A stretch of DNA of 64,000 nucleotides from Nymphaea colorata (lineage: Eukaryota > Streptophyta > Magnoliopsida > Nymphaeales > Nymphaeaceae), in NCBI RefSeq assembly GCF_008831285.2, contig NW_022204507.1, positions 6,902,174 through 6,966,173 on the forward strand, in the 5' to 3' direction. Position 1 is the stretch's first letter, and each line of letters begins with the position of its first letter. Below the pieces are notes generated by a model that made no database searches, was not told the origin of the DNA, and was given only the letters and a program-made list of their open reading frames with translations. Of the stretch, positions 48,540-59,832 are shown in pieces. The translations under genes and the position numbers were made by a program.

Positions 48540-49450
48540 GTAACCATATAATTGTCATATAGATATGTGTAAGAACAATATCTGCAATATCCATATCGTT
48601 GTCATATGTATTCAAGTAAGAACTGTATTATCTTGTTGCTGATATATCCATATAATTTGTATGTATGTTCATGTGTATTATCTCATCTTTGAAACATCCG
48701 CATGATTGTCATACCAATCTTAGATAAATGACAACATAATTGGCATGTATATCCATACCAAGCTTATGTTTATGTTTGAGCATCGATAATACTGCTCAAA
48801 CATACATATACGTATATGGTTTCCATATGTGGACAATCGATCAATGATAACAATGCTTATGTCATATTTCAATCATTGAAAATCATATGATCAAATTAGT
48901 TCTTAGGTAAATGACAACCTAATTGACATGTATATCCATACCAAGCTTATGTTCATTTTTAGAATTGATAGTACTATTCAAAATATATATGCACATATGG
49001 TTTCCATATGTACATAATCGATCAATGATCACGGTGCTTATGACACATTTAGATCATTGAAAACCTTATGTTCAAATTAGATCTTAGGTAAATGACCACG
49101 TAATTGACATGTATATTCATACCAAGCTTATGTTTGCGTTTGAGCATTGATAGTACAACTCAAACATATATATACACATATTGTTTCCATATGTGCAGAT
49201 TCAATCAATGATAACGGTGCTTATGTCACATTTCAATTATTGAAAATCATATGTTCACATTAGATCTTAGATAAATGACAACTTAACAAACATGTATATC
49301 CATATGCACACCATCGTTTGATAATAATGCTCATCCATATGATTGTCACATTATATCTTTGAAAAATGAAAACCTATTTGGTGTTTGAACATAAAAAAAA
49401 ATGTATTTGGCTATACCAGTTTGTTAGAGAGGGAACAACAAACAACTATC
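48540..49450 (+). repeat. About 182-bp tandem array
   Basis: The landmark 'taaatgacaac' (or one mismatch) falls at 48725, 48909, 49089 and 49272, spacings of 184, 180 and 183. Each unit also holds 'catgtatatccatacc', 'agcttatgtt', a 'ggtttccatatgt' stretch and 'atcaatgataacggtgctta'. Three full units and a partial fourth are present, with diverged material before 48725. Confidence 0.85.
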
Positions 49451-49454
49451 GCTT

Positions 49455-49640
49455 GTTGTTTCTGACACCCATTTGGCTGCATTGAAGGACCGCTGTCGAT
49501 AAAGCACAACACACAATGTCTGAGCAGTATTTCCTATGCACTAAGAGGGAAACATATCACTGCGATATGTATTGTCCCAAGCTGGTGCATTAAACGTGGC
49601 AAAGGAGGAAATTTGGACTATATGCATATCTGCCTAAATG
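49455..49640. repeat. About 200-bp repeat, copy 2
   Basis: Same ordered landmarks as 46930-47190 ('cccatttggctgcatt', 'acacacaatgtctgagca', 'gcattaaacgtggca'). Confidence 0.75.
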
Positions 49641-49789
49641 GATACGAGAAAATGAGACAACAACTCGTCTGCCTAAAGACAATAAGTTAACAACGACAAA
49701 TTAATATGATAATGCAACTACATGATTCATTATATGATTGCTTATTTCACATGCAATCAGTTGAGTAACAACAACATGTGATATGTACT

Positions 49790-50020
49790 ATTGAATCCTG
49801 TTTTTGATACCCATTTAGCTGCATTTAATGAAGCCGTCAATTGTTGCAGCTACATCAAATGAATGCAGTTGATAATGCACAACACACAACGTTCGAGCAA
49901 CATTCCTTTGCGCTATCATGTGTTAATGAACTGCACAAACATGCAAATGTACAACTGCTGTATGTATTGTCGCATGCGGTGCATTAAATGTGGCAAGGTC
50001 GGAACAATTTGGACTACAAT
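49790..50020. repeat. About 200-bp repeat, copy 3
   Basis: Same ordered landmarks as 46930-47190 ('gctgcatttaatgaagcc', 'tgtattgtcgcatgcgg', 'cattaaatgtggcaagg'). It ends before the Ulp1 fragment. Confidence 0.75.
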
Positions 50021-50469
50021 CATAAATACAGGAGAGGCAGCAGGTAATATCCTGTTTCATAAGGTGACGGTAAAGAAGAATGAGAAACGTAATTTGTTCA
50101 ATGATGATATACACAGGATTATATTCATGAGCTCAACCCAAATAGAGTAGCAATATCGTAATTACTATCTCATTAATGCTATTGTTAGGAAATATGGTAG
50201 GTGGATCATTTATATAGTTTGTCTTCTCCTCACAGATTTTGCAAGATGTAATGGTGTTAATGCAACAAAGGGTTGCGAATGAAAAGCACAACATTCTCCG
50301 TCTTGCTGTCATGGTAGTTTAGTTTTTTCAAATAAATTTGTAGGTTGCTTGACCTACGACATTCATTTTGTTCTTATATCTTGTTGTACGGAATGCACTC
50401 TGATGAAAGCCCTTCGGTTATAGTTTCATGCATCCTAAAAATATGCTTTAGACCCTTTGCTCAATGTGT

Positions 50470-50778
50470 TTGAAGTGGTTCTACTTTCAACCTTGTGAGA
50501 ATAGTGCCATCATTGGGTATTATATGTTCTCGACATGCAGAACAAAGCTTGTTGATACTACAATTTAATGCAAATGCATGGACTAATACTACATGATTTG
50601 TGGTTCTTGAAATATTTTTTAAAGAGTTGGTACGAAATCAACATGATTCAGTGGCACTTTCTCCATAGGAAGAAAGCTCCCAGCCAAAACAATGGCTATG
50701 ATTGTGGTGTTTTCATCATCAAATACATAGAAATAATTTGCAATGATAGCGAACCTGTTCTTTCGTAGGTTAGATACT
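50470..50778 (+). pseudogene. Ulp1/SENP-like C48 cysteine peptidase fragment, Cys motif kept
   Basis: The end of the domain reads SQNNGYDCGVFIIKYIE (about 50676-50730), with the Q-x-N-x-x-DCGVF loop carrying the nucleophile Cys. Just upstream is a degraded stretch that could be the strand before the catalytic Asp (YYMFSTCRTKL, near 50520). The His region is not identifiable. A stop after EPVLS ends the frame. This is an isolated C-terminal fragment followed directly by the 260-bp array. It differs from the inverted Ulp1 fragment at 47716, so the two may come from different element copies. Confidence 0.85.
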
Positions 50779-50789
50779 ACATCTTAGAA

Positions 50790-52690
50790 ATAGCTACGTG
50801 ATGACTTGGTGGAGTATGATACATCATGGTCTGCACTAAGAAAGCGAAACCACACGGACAAGAAGAAACACAAACAGATTGCGATAATAAATGGCCGGAA
50901 TGTTGTGCGAGAGAAGTTCATGCAATATAACAACTGCATGATTAGTTTTGCAATACAATAAAATAAAATCGTGTTCATAAGAATGTGTTACCCACTCGGA
51001 CAAATTTACTCAAACAACGACACTATATTGACTTCTTTTACGATAAAATGACACCTATTAAGAGGCGAAAAGCACTCAGATGAAACTAAATGTGATAAAG
51101 CAACTGCAGAATTCGATATATGATACACTAAACTAAAATCGTGTTTATAAGGACACAATACCCACTCAAAAAATAAATTCAATGACAACACTGTATCGAG
51201 TGGTTTTATTGTAAGGCACCTACTAAGAGGATGCAAAAAACACTAAAAAAAAAATTAATGCAACAATAACACTAATATGCACTTCTTTTACAATAATAAG
51301 GCACCTACTAAAAGACAATAAACACTCTGACAAAATAAATTGCGGTAATGCAACTGCAGGAGTCATTATATGGTACACTCAATTAAAGTTGTGTTTATAA
51401 GGACACAATATCCACTTGAAAAAAATTAAATGCGACAATGACAAAATGCACAAAGACAGTGTATCTAGTGGTTTTACGATAACAAGGCACTTACTAAGAG
51501 AATGGGATAAACACTTAGAAAATGTGATTCATACAACATTAGTATGCACTTCTTTTATGATAAGAAGGCACCTAATAAAAGGCGATAAGCACTCGAAATA
51601 AACAAATTGTGATAATGCAACTACAAGATTCGTCATGTGATACACTCTACTACAATTGAGTTTATAAGGAACAATACCCACTCAAGAAAATTAAATGCAA
51701 CAACGACACTATATGAAGTGATTTTCGATAATAAGGCACTTACTAAGAGAATACGATAAACACTTGAAAAAATATAAATGCAGGAATAACAATCGTATGC
51801 ACTTCTTTTACGATAAGAAAGTGCCTACTACAAGGCGATAAGCATTCGAACGAAACAATTGTGATCATGTAACTGCAGGATTTATTATATGATGCACTCA
51901 AATAAAATCGTGTTTATAAGGATGCAATACACACTTGGAAAAATTAAACGCAACAAGGACAAAACGTGACAACGACATTGTATAAAGTGGCTTTATGATA
52001 ACAAGATGCTTACTAAGAGAATGCGATAAACACTCAGAAAAATGGAGTGCAATGACAACACTGGTATGCACTTCTTTTACGATAATAACACACCTACTAA
52101 AAGTTGATCAGCAGTTGAAAGAAACAAATTGCGATAAGTAGCTGCAGGATCATTACATGATACACCAAACTAAATTTGTGTTTATAAGGACGATATACCC
52201 ACTTGAAAAACATAAATGAAACAACGACAATGAATCGAGTGGTTTTACGATAACAAGGCACTTATTAAGAGAATGTGATAACCACTCAGAAAAATGTAAT
52301 GTGACAATGACACTAATAGACACTTAAGAAGGCGCTTACTAAAAGGCAATAAGCACTCGGATGAAACAAATTGAGATAATGCAATTGTAGGATTCGTCAT
52401 ACGATACACTCAAATGAATTCACATTTATAAGGATGTGATACCCACTCGAAAAAAATTAAACACCACAATGACAAATTGAGACAATGACACTATATCGAG
52501 TAGTTTTACGATAACTAGGTGCTTACTAATAGAATGTGATACCCACTCGAAAAAATGTAATACGACAATGACACTAGTATGTGCTTCTTTTAAAAGAAAA
52601 TGCACCTACTAAAAGGCAATAAGCACTCAGACACAACAAATTGTGATAACGCAACTCCAGGATTCGTTAAACAATACAAAAGAATTATGA
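50790..52690 (+). repeat. About 260-bp tandem array (seven degenerate units)
   Basis: The landmark 'cacttcttttacgataa' (with mismatches) falls near 51027, 51281, 51546, 51799, 52069, about 52325 (degraded) and 52581, so the period is about 253-270. Each unit contains 'gcacctactaaaaggcgat', 'gcaactgcaggattc', 'gtgtttataagga', 'acccactcgaaaaa' and 'ggcacttactaagagaatg'. Two parts of each unit resemble each other ('cgataagaaggcacctacta' and 'cgataacaaggcacttacta'), suggesting an older sub-repeat of about 80-130 bases. No protein frame persists across units. Confidence 0.88.
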
Positions 52691-52959
52691 CAACAAAATA
52701 ATAACGTGTTTAAGAAAGAATGAAATAATATTAACTTGTTATCGATCATTCTTATGAACAAAAGTATATTGTTTGTATTCAATCAAGAAAATATGATTAG
52801 CAAAAAAAAGATTATTCTCGATCAAGAAAATACGATTAGAAAAAAGAGATTATCCTCGATCATGCCGTGAACAAGACCTTCTTCAACCTATAAATTTTCT
52901 GACTCAAATCAAAACATGATCAACCAGCGACTTTATTACTGTAGCAAGCTCTCTTCCAT

Positions 52960-54870
52960 TGGGTGGTTAAGACTCTGTGCTACAGTCTTTGCATTGTCAT
53001 GGCATCTTTTGCTTTTTATCTCGTGCCCATATGATCCTGGCTCCGTTTATTGCAGATCTCCCTCTGAGCAACATCCTCTTCTTGGGATGATATTGATGAT
53101 GTTGTTTCGGATGGTGATCCAAGTTGAGAGGGCACATCTAAACAGGTTTCACATACTGGAGAATGAACTATGACCCAATATTGATCATGGTACCCTGGTG
53201 CAAACCCCTCGCTGTCGTAAGCAATGACAACTTCACCACCATGGTGCTAGTTATGGAGCTCTATCTGAAACAAAAGTTGTCAGTTAACTCCAACCCTAAA
53301 AGCACTTTTGTTCCATAATCTCTTGTAGAAATGGAGTGGTTGCAGAATGAACTGGTCAAGACCACACTACAAGAGGACTTGACTTCTATGATGCATTTCT
53401 ATTTCGTTCATGCAGAACAACCATAGGTCTCTACACAAAAACTGAAAAGCTTTCCCAATAATCTAATCATTGGTATCTTCACCAATGTATAGTCTAAATA
53501 GTTACTGCAGATAAAAATGAAATAATCATCAACACACAAGTATCCCAGCATCAGTATAAAAAACTATTTGCTATACCTACCTGGGCCATTTGCACATTCA
53601 ATATGATTAACCTAGATGTCTCTGCATCGTTGTAATCTCTGTGACTGATACCTCTCAACCATGCATGCAATGGATGAGCATTTGGAAACGGAAGCTCGAC
53701 AGTGGGTCTAATAGAAGGTACATGCTCTCACATCTAGAACTATCAACAGAACACAAATGAAACATTACAAGATGATAAATAATCATCTAAAACATAAATT
53801 TGCATCATGAAGATACTAACTATACCTGCAGCAACAACTAGCATCCTCCAACGGATGTAACCCCAGCCTTAAAGTATTTCAACTGGCTATACCAATGCAC
53901 TAGCACAACTGCCCCTCATGCGGAGAAGGGAATTTCATCTACATCTTCCAAAAATTGGATGTTACCACCAACTTATTCTTCAGCCTTAATTGTCACTAAA
54001 TTGACAAATGCCAAATAAATATACAAAAAGGACCTCAATGCTTGGTCCGCTTATTGTGAAGGTGCACCATGCTTTGCATGCTGCCATTTATTCTGTAGCT
54101 CTTAAAAAATTAATGGCATCGACTTTCCCCCAAAGGCCACAACCTTCTTGAACTCCAAATTTGTCAACCCTAGAAGGTCATTGCTCTTCCCTATCAAGCT
54201 CTACCTAGACGTTCCAACAACAGGTCTTCTGTGACATCTCCAATACAGCCTAGCAATGCCTTCTAGGGTGATCGTCATCTCGAATCCATCAAATACTAAT
54301 GTGTTTGTCTAAGAATCTCACTTGTGTGCCTGGGCGTACATGGGCCCCTATTGGAGTTCCATTGCGCCACGAGAAAGCAGCTGTGGGAATTGCATTCTGG
54401 CCAATCTCTGCTTTTAGAAGTCTGATAGAATTCATACCAATCAACGACCAAACATCATTGGCAGCAGCCACATTTCTATAACTGAAATACTAGTGTCAAA
54501 GACATGACCTGCATAGAAACTTTAACTACAAATACATAAAAAATAAATGACAGATTACTTACATCGATGTCACACAATCACCTCCTTTTCTTTTCAACAC
54601 TCTCCACCACCTCTAATTTTTGGTGTAGGTATAGTCCACACATCTAACACTAATTTTTCTGCCCCTGCATTCTCCACCTCCGGGAGTCTTTCCCCTTCCA
54701 CTGCCTTCTTCCACTGAAATCCAATCTCCCCTCCTTTCTTTGTCTTCGTGGCCTGTCCAATTGTTTTTGCCACCTCCACCTCCTCCTGCTTAGGCTCCTT
54801 CTGCTGCGAATGCTCGAGCCATCATGGAAAAGCCTCGACCAATAAACTTCCTTTAACTTTTTCATTTAGG
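52960..54870 (-). pseudogene. Plant mobile domain (PMD) protein, decayed
   Basis: PMD (MAIN/MAIL1-like, also found in transposons) is read on the reverse strand in broken frames. A charged N-terminal linker (54590-54865) comes first. Then 54480-54290 gives NDVWSLIGMNSIRLLKAEIG, up to RPGTQVRF, matching the R-P-E-T-H-T-F region. After a shift, FEMTITLEGIARLYW near 54250-54290 matches the PMD hallmark GEMT-TLeDva-l. FKKVVAFGGKSMP follows. WGYIRWRMLVVAAG is near 53850, then AHPLHAWLRGISHRDYNDAE near 53650. LFCMNEIEMHHRSQVLL near 53390 then CGLDQFILQP matches the late h-VE-H--dRV-rQFG-QQ-iP motif. The end is YDSEGFAPGYHDQYWVIVH near 53200. Several stops and shifts; not functional. Confidence 0.75.
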
Positions 54871-55089
54871 GCCATTTCGCATCATTACCACAGTCCACCT
54901 CGGGCACATTGTTTTCGAAAAGCCATTTTGATGCAACGAAGGGTATTTTTGAAGAGCAACATCTTTACATATGGGCTACATGATCATTCTTGCAGTTAAA
55001 CGTGAGGCATTACTGTCTATTGAGTGCACCAACCGATTCACCTTCAACCGACCTTGACATCAAATTGGGTTCCTAGTTAATGTTTGAGA

Positions 55090-55555
55090 CAAGTTGTTAA
55101 TGAGATACTAAATTTTTTATGGGATAATTTTTACGAGATAATAGAATTTTCATGAGATAATGAGATAATGCTATAAGAGGGACCCAAAACAAAAGCTATT
55201 TCTTACTGTTTAAAGGGGAATATTATGAGACAATAAGATAATGTTATAGGAAGAACAAAATCAGAAATGTTGTTTACTGCTTGATGTCGTATATTGTGAG
55301 ATAATGAGATTATGCCATGAGAGGAACAAAAAAATGAACATGTTTTTTAATGGCTCAAAGGTGTATATTGGTCATAACGACATGCATATACAAACTGACA
55401 AATATTACCTTTATCGAATCTTCTTTTTGTTGTTTCCATTTTAATACCTGCAAAAGCTCTTTTTGTGTTAATCATGGGCATTTTTGCCATACATAAACTG
55501 CTAAACAAAATTACATACACGGGCACGGTTTACATATAACCAGCTTCAGAAATGA
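55090..55555 (+). repeat. GAGATAATGAGATAA-type block, copy 1
   Basis: It starts in repeated 'atgagataatgagataatg' phrases and continues into 'gtatattggtcataacgac', 'atgcatatacaaact' and 'cgaatcttc', ending near 'tacatataaccagctt'. The same order is found at 56270-56850 in direct orientation and 57050-57690 inverted. Confidence 0.8.
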
Positions 55556-56265
55556 AGACCTTGCTGCTGCTCCAGGGCCCACTGGGGCTGTTCACTACCA
55601 TTAGTGTTCATGTTCCGGTTGTGGCTGCTGGAAGCACCAGGGTTGGATGTCCCACCATCTTGATCAAGTGGGTGGTGAGCGAGGCTTGTCGGTCCATTAC
55701 CGCTGAGGCCAGTATGAGTATGTTGTGCTTTGCCACGTGCACATCAAGGACATCATTTCCTCCCAAGGCAGTTGGATGACCAATATTTTTAATTATTATC
55801 AATCATGGTTTGAATATGGCGAGAGCCTTCCAACCTTTCAAAAGTCGATTCTGGCACTAAAGCCGTGACAACAAAGTCTCAACAAGACATGCACAATGAA
55901 CAGGAGCAGCCACTCCATCGTTGAAGGACCTGCCACTGCAATCACAATGACTGAAACTAGAAGCTCAGTATCCTCACCAGACTGGGAACTCCAGCTCGCT
56001 GTATCCATGGAAAAATGATTTGCTCTTTGATCCGTGGCCCAATAGCACTCTAAAATAAGGTTTGAAACCGAAGCTGGTTGCACGAAAAAAAAAACCAGCA
56101 TGGTGAACCAAAATATTAACACACGAAGCTATGGTGTGAAGATGGAAAGCAAGTTTCGTATGCCGTCCCACTGTATGTAATGAGCTTACGGGATGAAGAT
56201 CCTACTACCAGTATGCACATTTAGTTTCATGTCCAAACAATGCATATGTATGTACGTGAAAAACA
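55556..56265. other. Unique segment between two direct GAGATAA blocks
   Basis: Different composition from its flanks, with open frames on both strands (for example forward 55552-55779 and reverse 55974-56171). I recognise none of them. It could be a captured host sequence between transposon ends, but that is only inferred from the flanking repeats. Confidence 0.3.
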
Positions 56266-56269
56266 AATA

Positions 56270-57690
56270 AGTATGAAAAAACAAATAAATATGAGATAAT
56301 GCTTATAAGATAACAAAAGATTTATGAGATAATGAGATAACGTATGGATGGATGTATGAGATAGTGCTAAAACACAAGTATAAGATAATGTTTATGAAAT
56401 AACAAAAGATTTATGAGATAACAGACAGATATATGAGATAACATTAAACATAAATATGGGATACTATTTATGAAATAATACAATATTATGAAATAATAAG
56501 ATAATTGATGGATGTATGAGATAACACTAAATATAAGTATCAGATATTTTTTATGAGATAATAAAATATTGATGAGATAGTGAGATAAAGCTATGAGTGG
56601 GACAAAAAAAATTAAAACATCTTTTTACTGCTTAACAGGGTATATTGGTCCTGATGATATGCATATACAAACTCACAAATTTTATTTTTATCGAATCTCC
56701 AAATCTTCTTATTATGGTTTCCTTTTTTGTGCATACAAAAAGTTTCTTTTTTATTAATCATGATCATTTTTATATAATTATTAAAATGGTGCATAAAATT
56801 TTATACACAGAGAATGTATATAACTAGCTTTCAGTGAAGATGGACTGCCCCGATCACCCTTTTAATTACTTTGATGACCAGGCCACTCTTGGCTTGTTTT
56901 AAAAGAAACCTTTTCTATAAGGATAAAAAACCAATGAAAAAGTTCTAAAACTGACGATTTACATTTTAAAAGTTCTTTATAATGATATCACAGTTCAACC
57001 TTCTAATGAGAATTTAGGTTTGTCTCGTCGAGCAACCTTGCTTGCTCTATGTTAGCTTTAAAGGTACCAAACGCTCAAACCACTGCGCCATCGTGGAAGT
57101 TTCTTCAGCCTCCTTAATGCACAAGCTACCTATATGAAATTTCACTTGTTGTCTGATTATACATGTCGTTCTTGTGTATGAAATTTCATGTGTCATTTTA
57201 ATAATGAACAAAAATGCCCATGACCAATAAAAAATGACTTTTTGCAAGGAAAAAAAAGAAAAATACAAAAAAAAAGATTTGGAGATTTCATAAAGGTAAA
57301 AGTTGTGAACCTATATATGCATATTGCTATAACCAAAATACTCCTTTAAGCAATAAATGTTGAGTGTTATCTCATTATCTCATAAATATTTTATTATCTC
57401 ATAAACAATATGTCATACTTATATTTAGCATTATCTCATACATTCGTTCATCATCTCATTATTTTATAAATATTTTATTATCCCATATTCATAAACATTA
57501 TTTCATACCTATGTTTAGCGTTATCTCATATATTCGTCTGTTATCCCATTATCTCATAAATCTTTTTGTTATGTCATAAACAATATCTCATACTTATATT
57601 TAGTGTTATACCTTACATCTTTCCGTCCATTATCTCATAAATCTTTTGTTATCTCGTCAACGGGATGACATGCAGAACTCGTTCCCCTTG
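56270..57690. mobile_element. Foldback-like element with long GAGATAA arms
   Basis: The left arm, about 56270-56850, consists of about 80-90-bp degenerate units ('tttatgagataatgagataa', 'gatggatgtatgagataaca'), then 'gtatattggtcctgatgat' and 'tttttattaatcatg'. The right arm, about 57050-57690, is the same sequence inverted, with TTATCTCAT units outermost (57360-57660). The loop is about 200 bases (56850-57050). No gene is inside. Long inverted arms and no coding content fit a foldback-type, non-autonomous MULE. The target duplication was not found. Confidence 0.7.
57040..57100 (-). other. tRNA A-box-like stretch in the right arm
   Basis: The reverse strand reads TGGCGCAGTGGTTTGAGC at 57073-57090, a good pol III A box, with a weak B-box-like GGTTGCTCGACGAGAC about 40 bases on. 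It may be the relic of a tRNA or SINE. It is not a complete tRNA gene. Confidence 0.3.
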
Positions 57691-57699
57691 CTAGGTACA

Positions 57700-58734
57700 T
57701 ACATGATCAGGCCGAGCTTGAGTAATGTGAAGCTTGAGTCATTCTCCAGTTGATTAACCCGACTCCCAAGAGCCATTTATTAAATAATATTTTCCACTTT
57801 AAGTTAAAACATGTGGACCCAAACTTTGCCCGCACATTTTAATAATTGACTCTACGTAGAAATCAATTTTCAATATTTACAGGATTTTTTTCTTCCAAAT
57901 TTAGTGAAACATGTTAATCATACCGCCATATGGTAAAGGAAAAACATTTTCTAGTGACTCATTGGTTGATTTTTTGCAATTAAAAAGTCCATGTTAAGTA
58001 AATAGAAAGTTTAAAATATCTAACTTAATTCGAAATTAAAACTTTACCACTAACCTTTTACATAGACGCAATTGAAAGGAAAATCAAAGTAGTGCTTGAA
58101 CCATCTTTTTCATGGTCTTCTAAAATTTCGTTTAGACAAAGTCCGTGACAACATTAATAAAAAAGAATCAGTAAATTATTTTTAGTTAGAAAAGATTTAC
58201 GTACAAATCTACATAACAAAGTCGAGCATATTGCTGATTACTTGTGAATATTAAACCATACATTAGATAAAATATAAATTTTGGGCTTAAATGTATAATT
58301 TCAAAATTGATGTTGTTTTTTCATTTGAAAATTTAAAAAATGTAATGTTAGGATAAAAATGATATTAATGCCACTGATTTCTTTTTATTAAAAAAAGTGC
58401 ACATTGCCAAAATATTTCTATTTTAAGTCTTTAAAAATTTTCATTCGTTTTGTCATAAATTCAAGGCATTTTACAGCCGTCAGATATGAGCATGAATGCA
58501 AACATTTTATGATTTAACATCCAATTTATCATACGCAATGTTGGTTGATAGTTTGCCACACCCCTCCTCCTTCATGTGGCCTCATTATTTATCTTTTTTA
58601 CCCTCCTGACTTTTATTGCTTAGATCTATCTTTGTCTCTCGTACGCATGGGAGATGAACCCAACCTTTACCAAATTTGCCTTAGGAATCAAAATAGGATT
58701 TGGATTTTATGTTTTAAAACTCAAGTAAGATCTG

Positions 58735-58765
<31 letters not shown>

Positions 58766-59790
58766 CAACAGTTATATATTCAAGAAACTTCTCTTCTTTA
58801 CTAATTTTATAGACATAGAGAAAGAGAGAGAGAGAACGCATAAAAAAACAACAGTTCTATATATATAAATATGATTTGTGGATTTTTTCATCCATGTTTG
58901 AATGGACAAAGACTTTTGCTTCTCACAGCCCATGTGCAATGCATTGGGCAGTGTGTTTAATAACACCCACACCCGATGCAATGCATCAAGTGGCTGTTAT
59001 TAGATGGACCTCAAGATGGCTGTAGGATGTCAACTTTATGTATATATATATATATATATATTCGACCTCTCACAACACACTACTTGATGCAAAGTTAGAA
59101 AATACCTCCCACAAAAGTGAGAAAAAAATCAATGTAATTTTTCTGGAGCAAAGAGAATTGATCACCTTTCCCCTGTATCGGGTCGCTTATATTAAGCCTC
59201 ATTGCTTGGACACCTTCGGAACAGTAGTTCGATAACAACACTACGTATCAACTCGTCAGGCACGGTCAGCCATGAGCTGGAGGACGATTGCATTCGTTAA
59301 GGGCCGTGCTCCGTTCTCTATCTTCGATCATGATCTGAGAAACTGGATTGCATTTTTGCATCATGCCTACGAAGAAGAAAAAGGAAGAATTCAGCATCAT
59401 GCGTTGCAGCAGCATTCAAGTAGTGCATTAACTTAGGAAGAAGAAAAGAAGAAGAAAAGAAAGAGGCATGAAGGGAAGAAGGAGAAGACCCTGCAATAAC
59501 AGTTGCTGGGGCCAGGGCGGAGAGAGGTGTGGGCATAGTGTGGGGAATTGACCACACAGGCCCACAAAAAATGGTTATTTTTATATTCAAATTTCATGGC
59601 TGTTTTTTGCACTTACATACAAGTGTCCCTTCTAAAATTATATAACTAAAAACCCTTTGTTGACATTATCTAGCTTCTGCCCTGCGTTAGGGTTCCGTTT
59701 AACTAATAGAGACCGTGATTGACTCGCAGACACTGGCCTACAGCATCGAGGAACTAGAGCTGCCAGCATCGGTACAAGGGGTGTGTGTGT
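57700..59790. other. Stretch with no recognised gene
   Basis: AT-rich, with GT/TA (58736-58764) and TA (59040-59060) microsatellites. Short frames, such as reverse 59318-59590, show no family signature. Confidence 0.4.
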
Positions 59791-59832
59791 AGTCTATATA
59801 TATATATATAAATATAAAGTTGGTAACAACCA

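Noticed and set aside
50790-52690. Regular repeats considered as a CRISPR-like array
   Set aside because: The units are about 260 bp and degenerate along their whole length, with no constant short repeat and variable spacer, and the context is a plant transposon. The same applies to 48540-49450.
54299-54481. Forward 60-codon frame
   Set aside because: It lies opposite the PMD pseudogene, whose reverse reading carries recognised family motifs.
57040-57100. A tRNA gene on the reverse strand
   Set aside because: Only the A box is good. The acceptor and anticodon arms do not form and the B box is weak.
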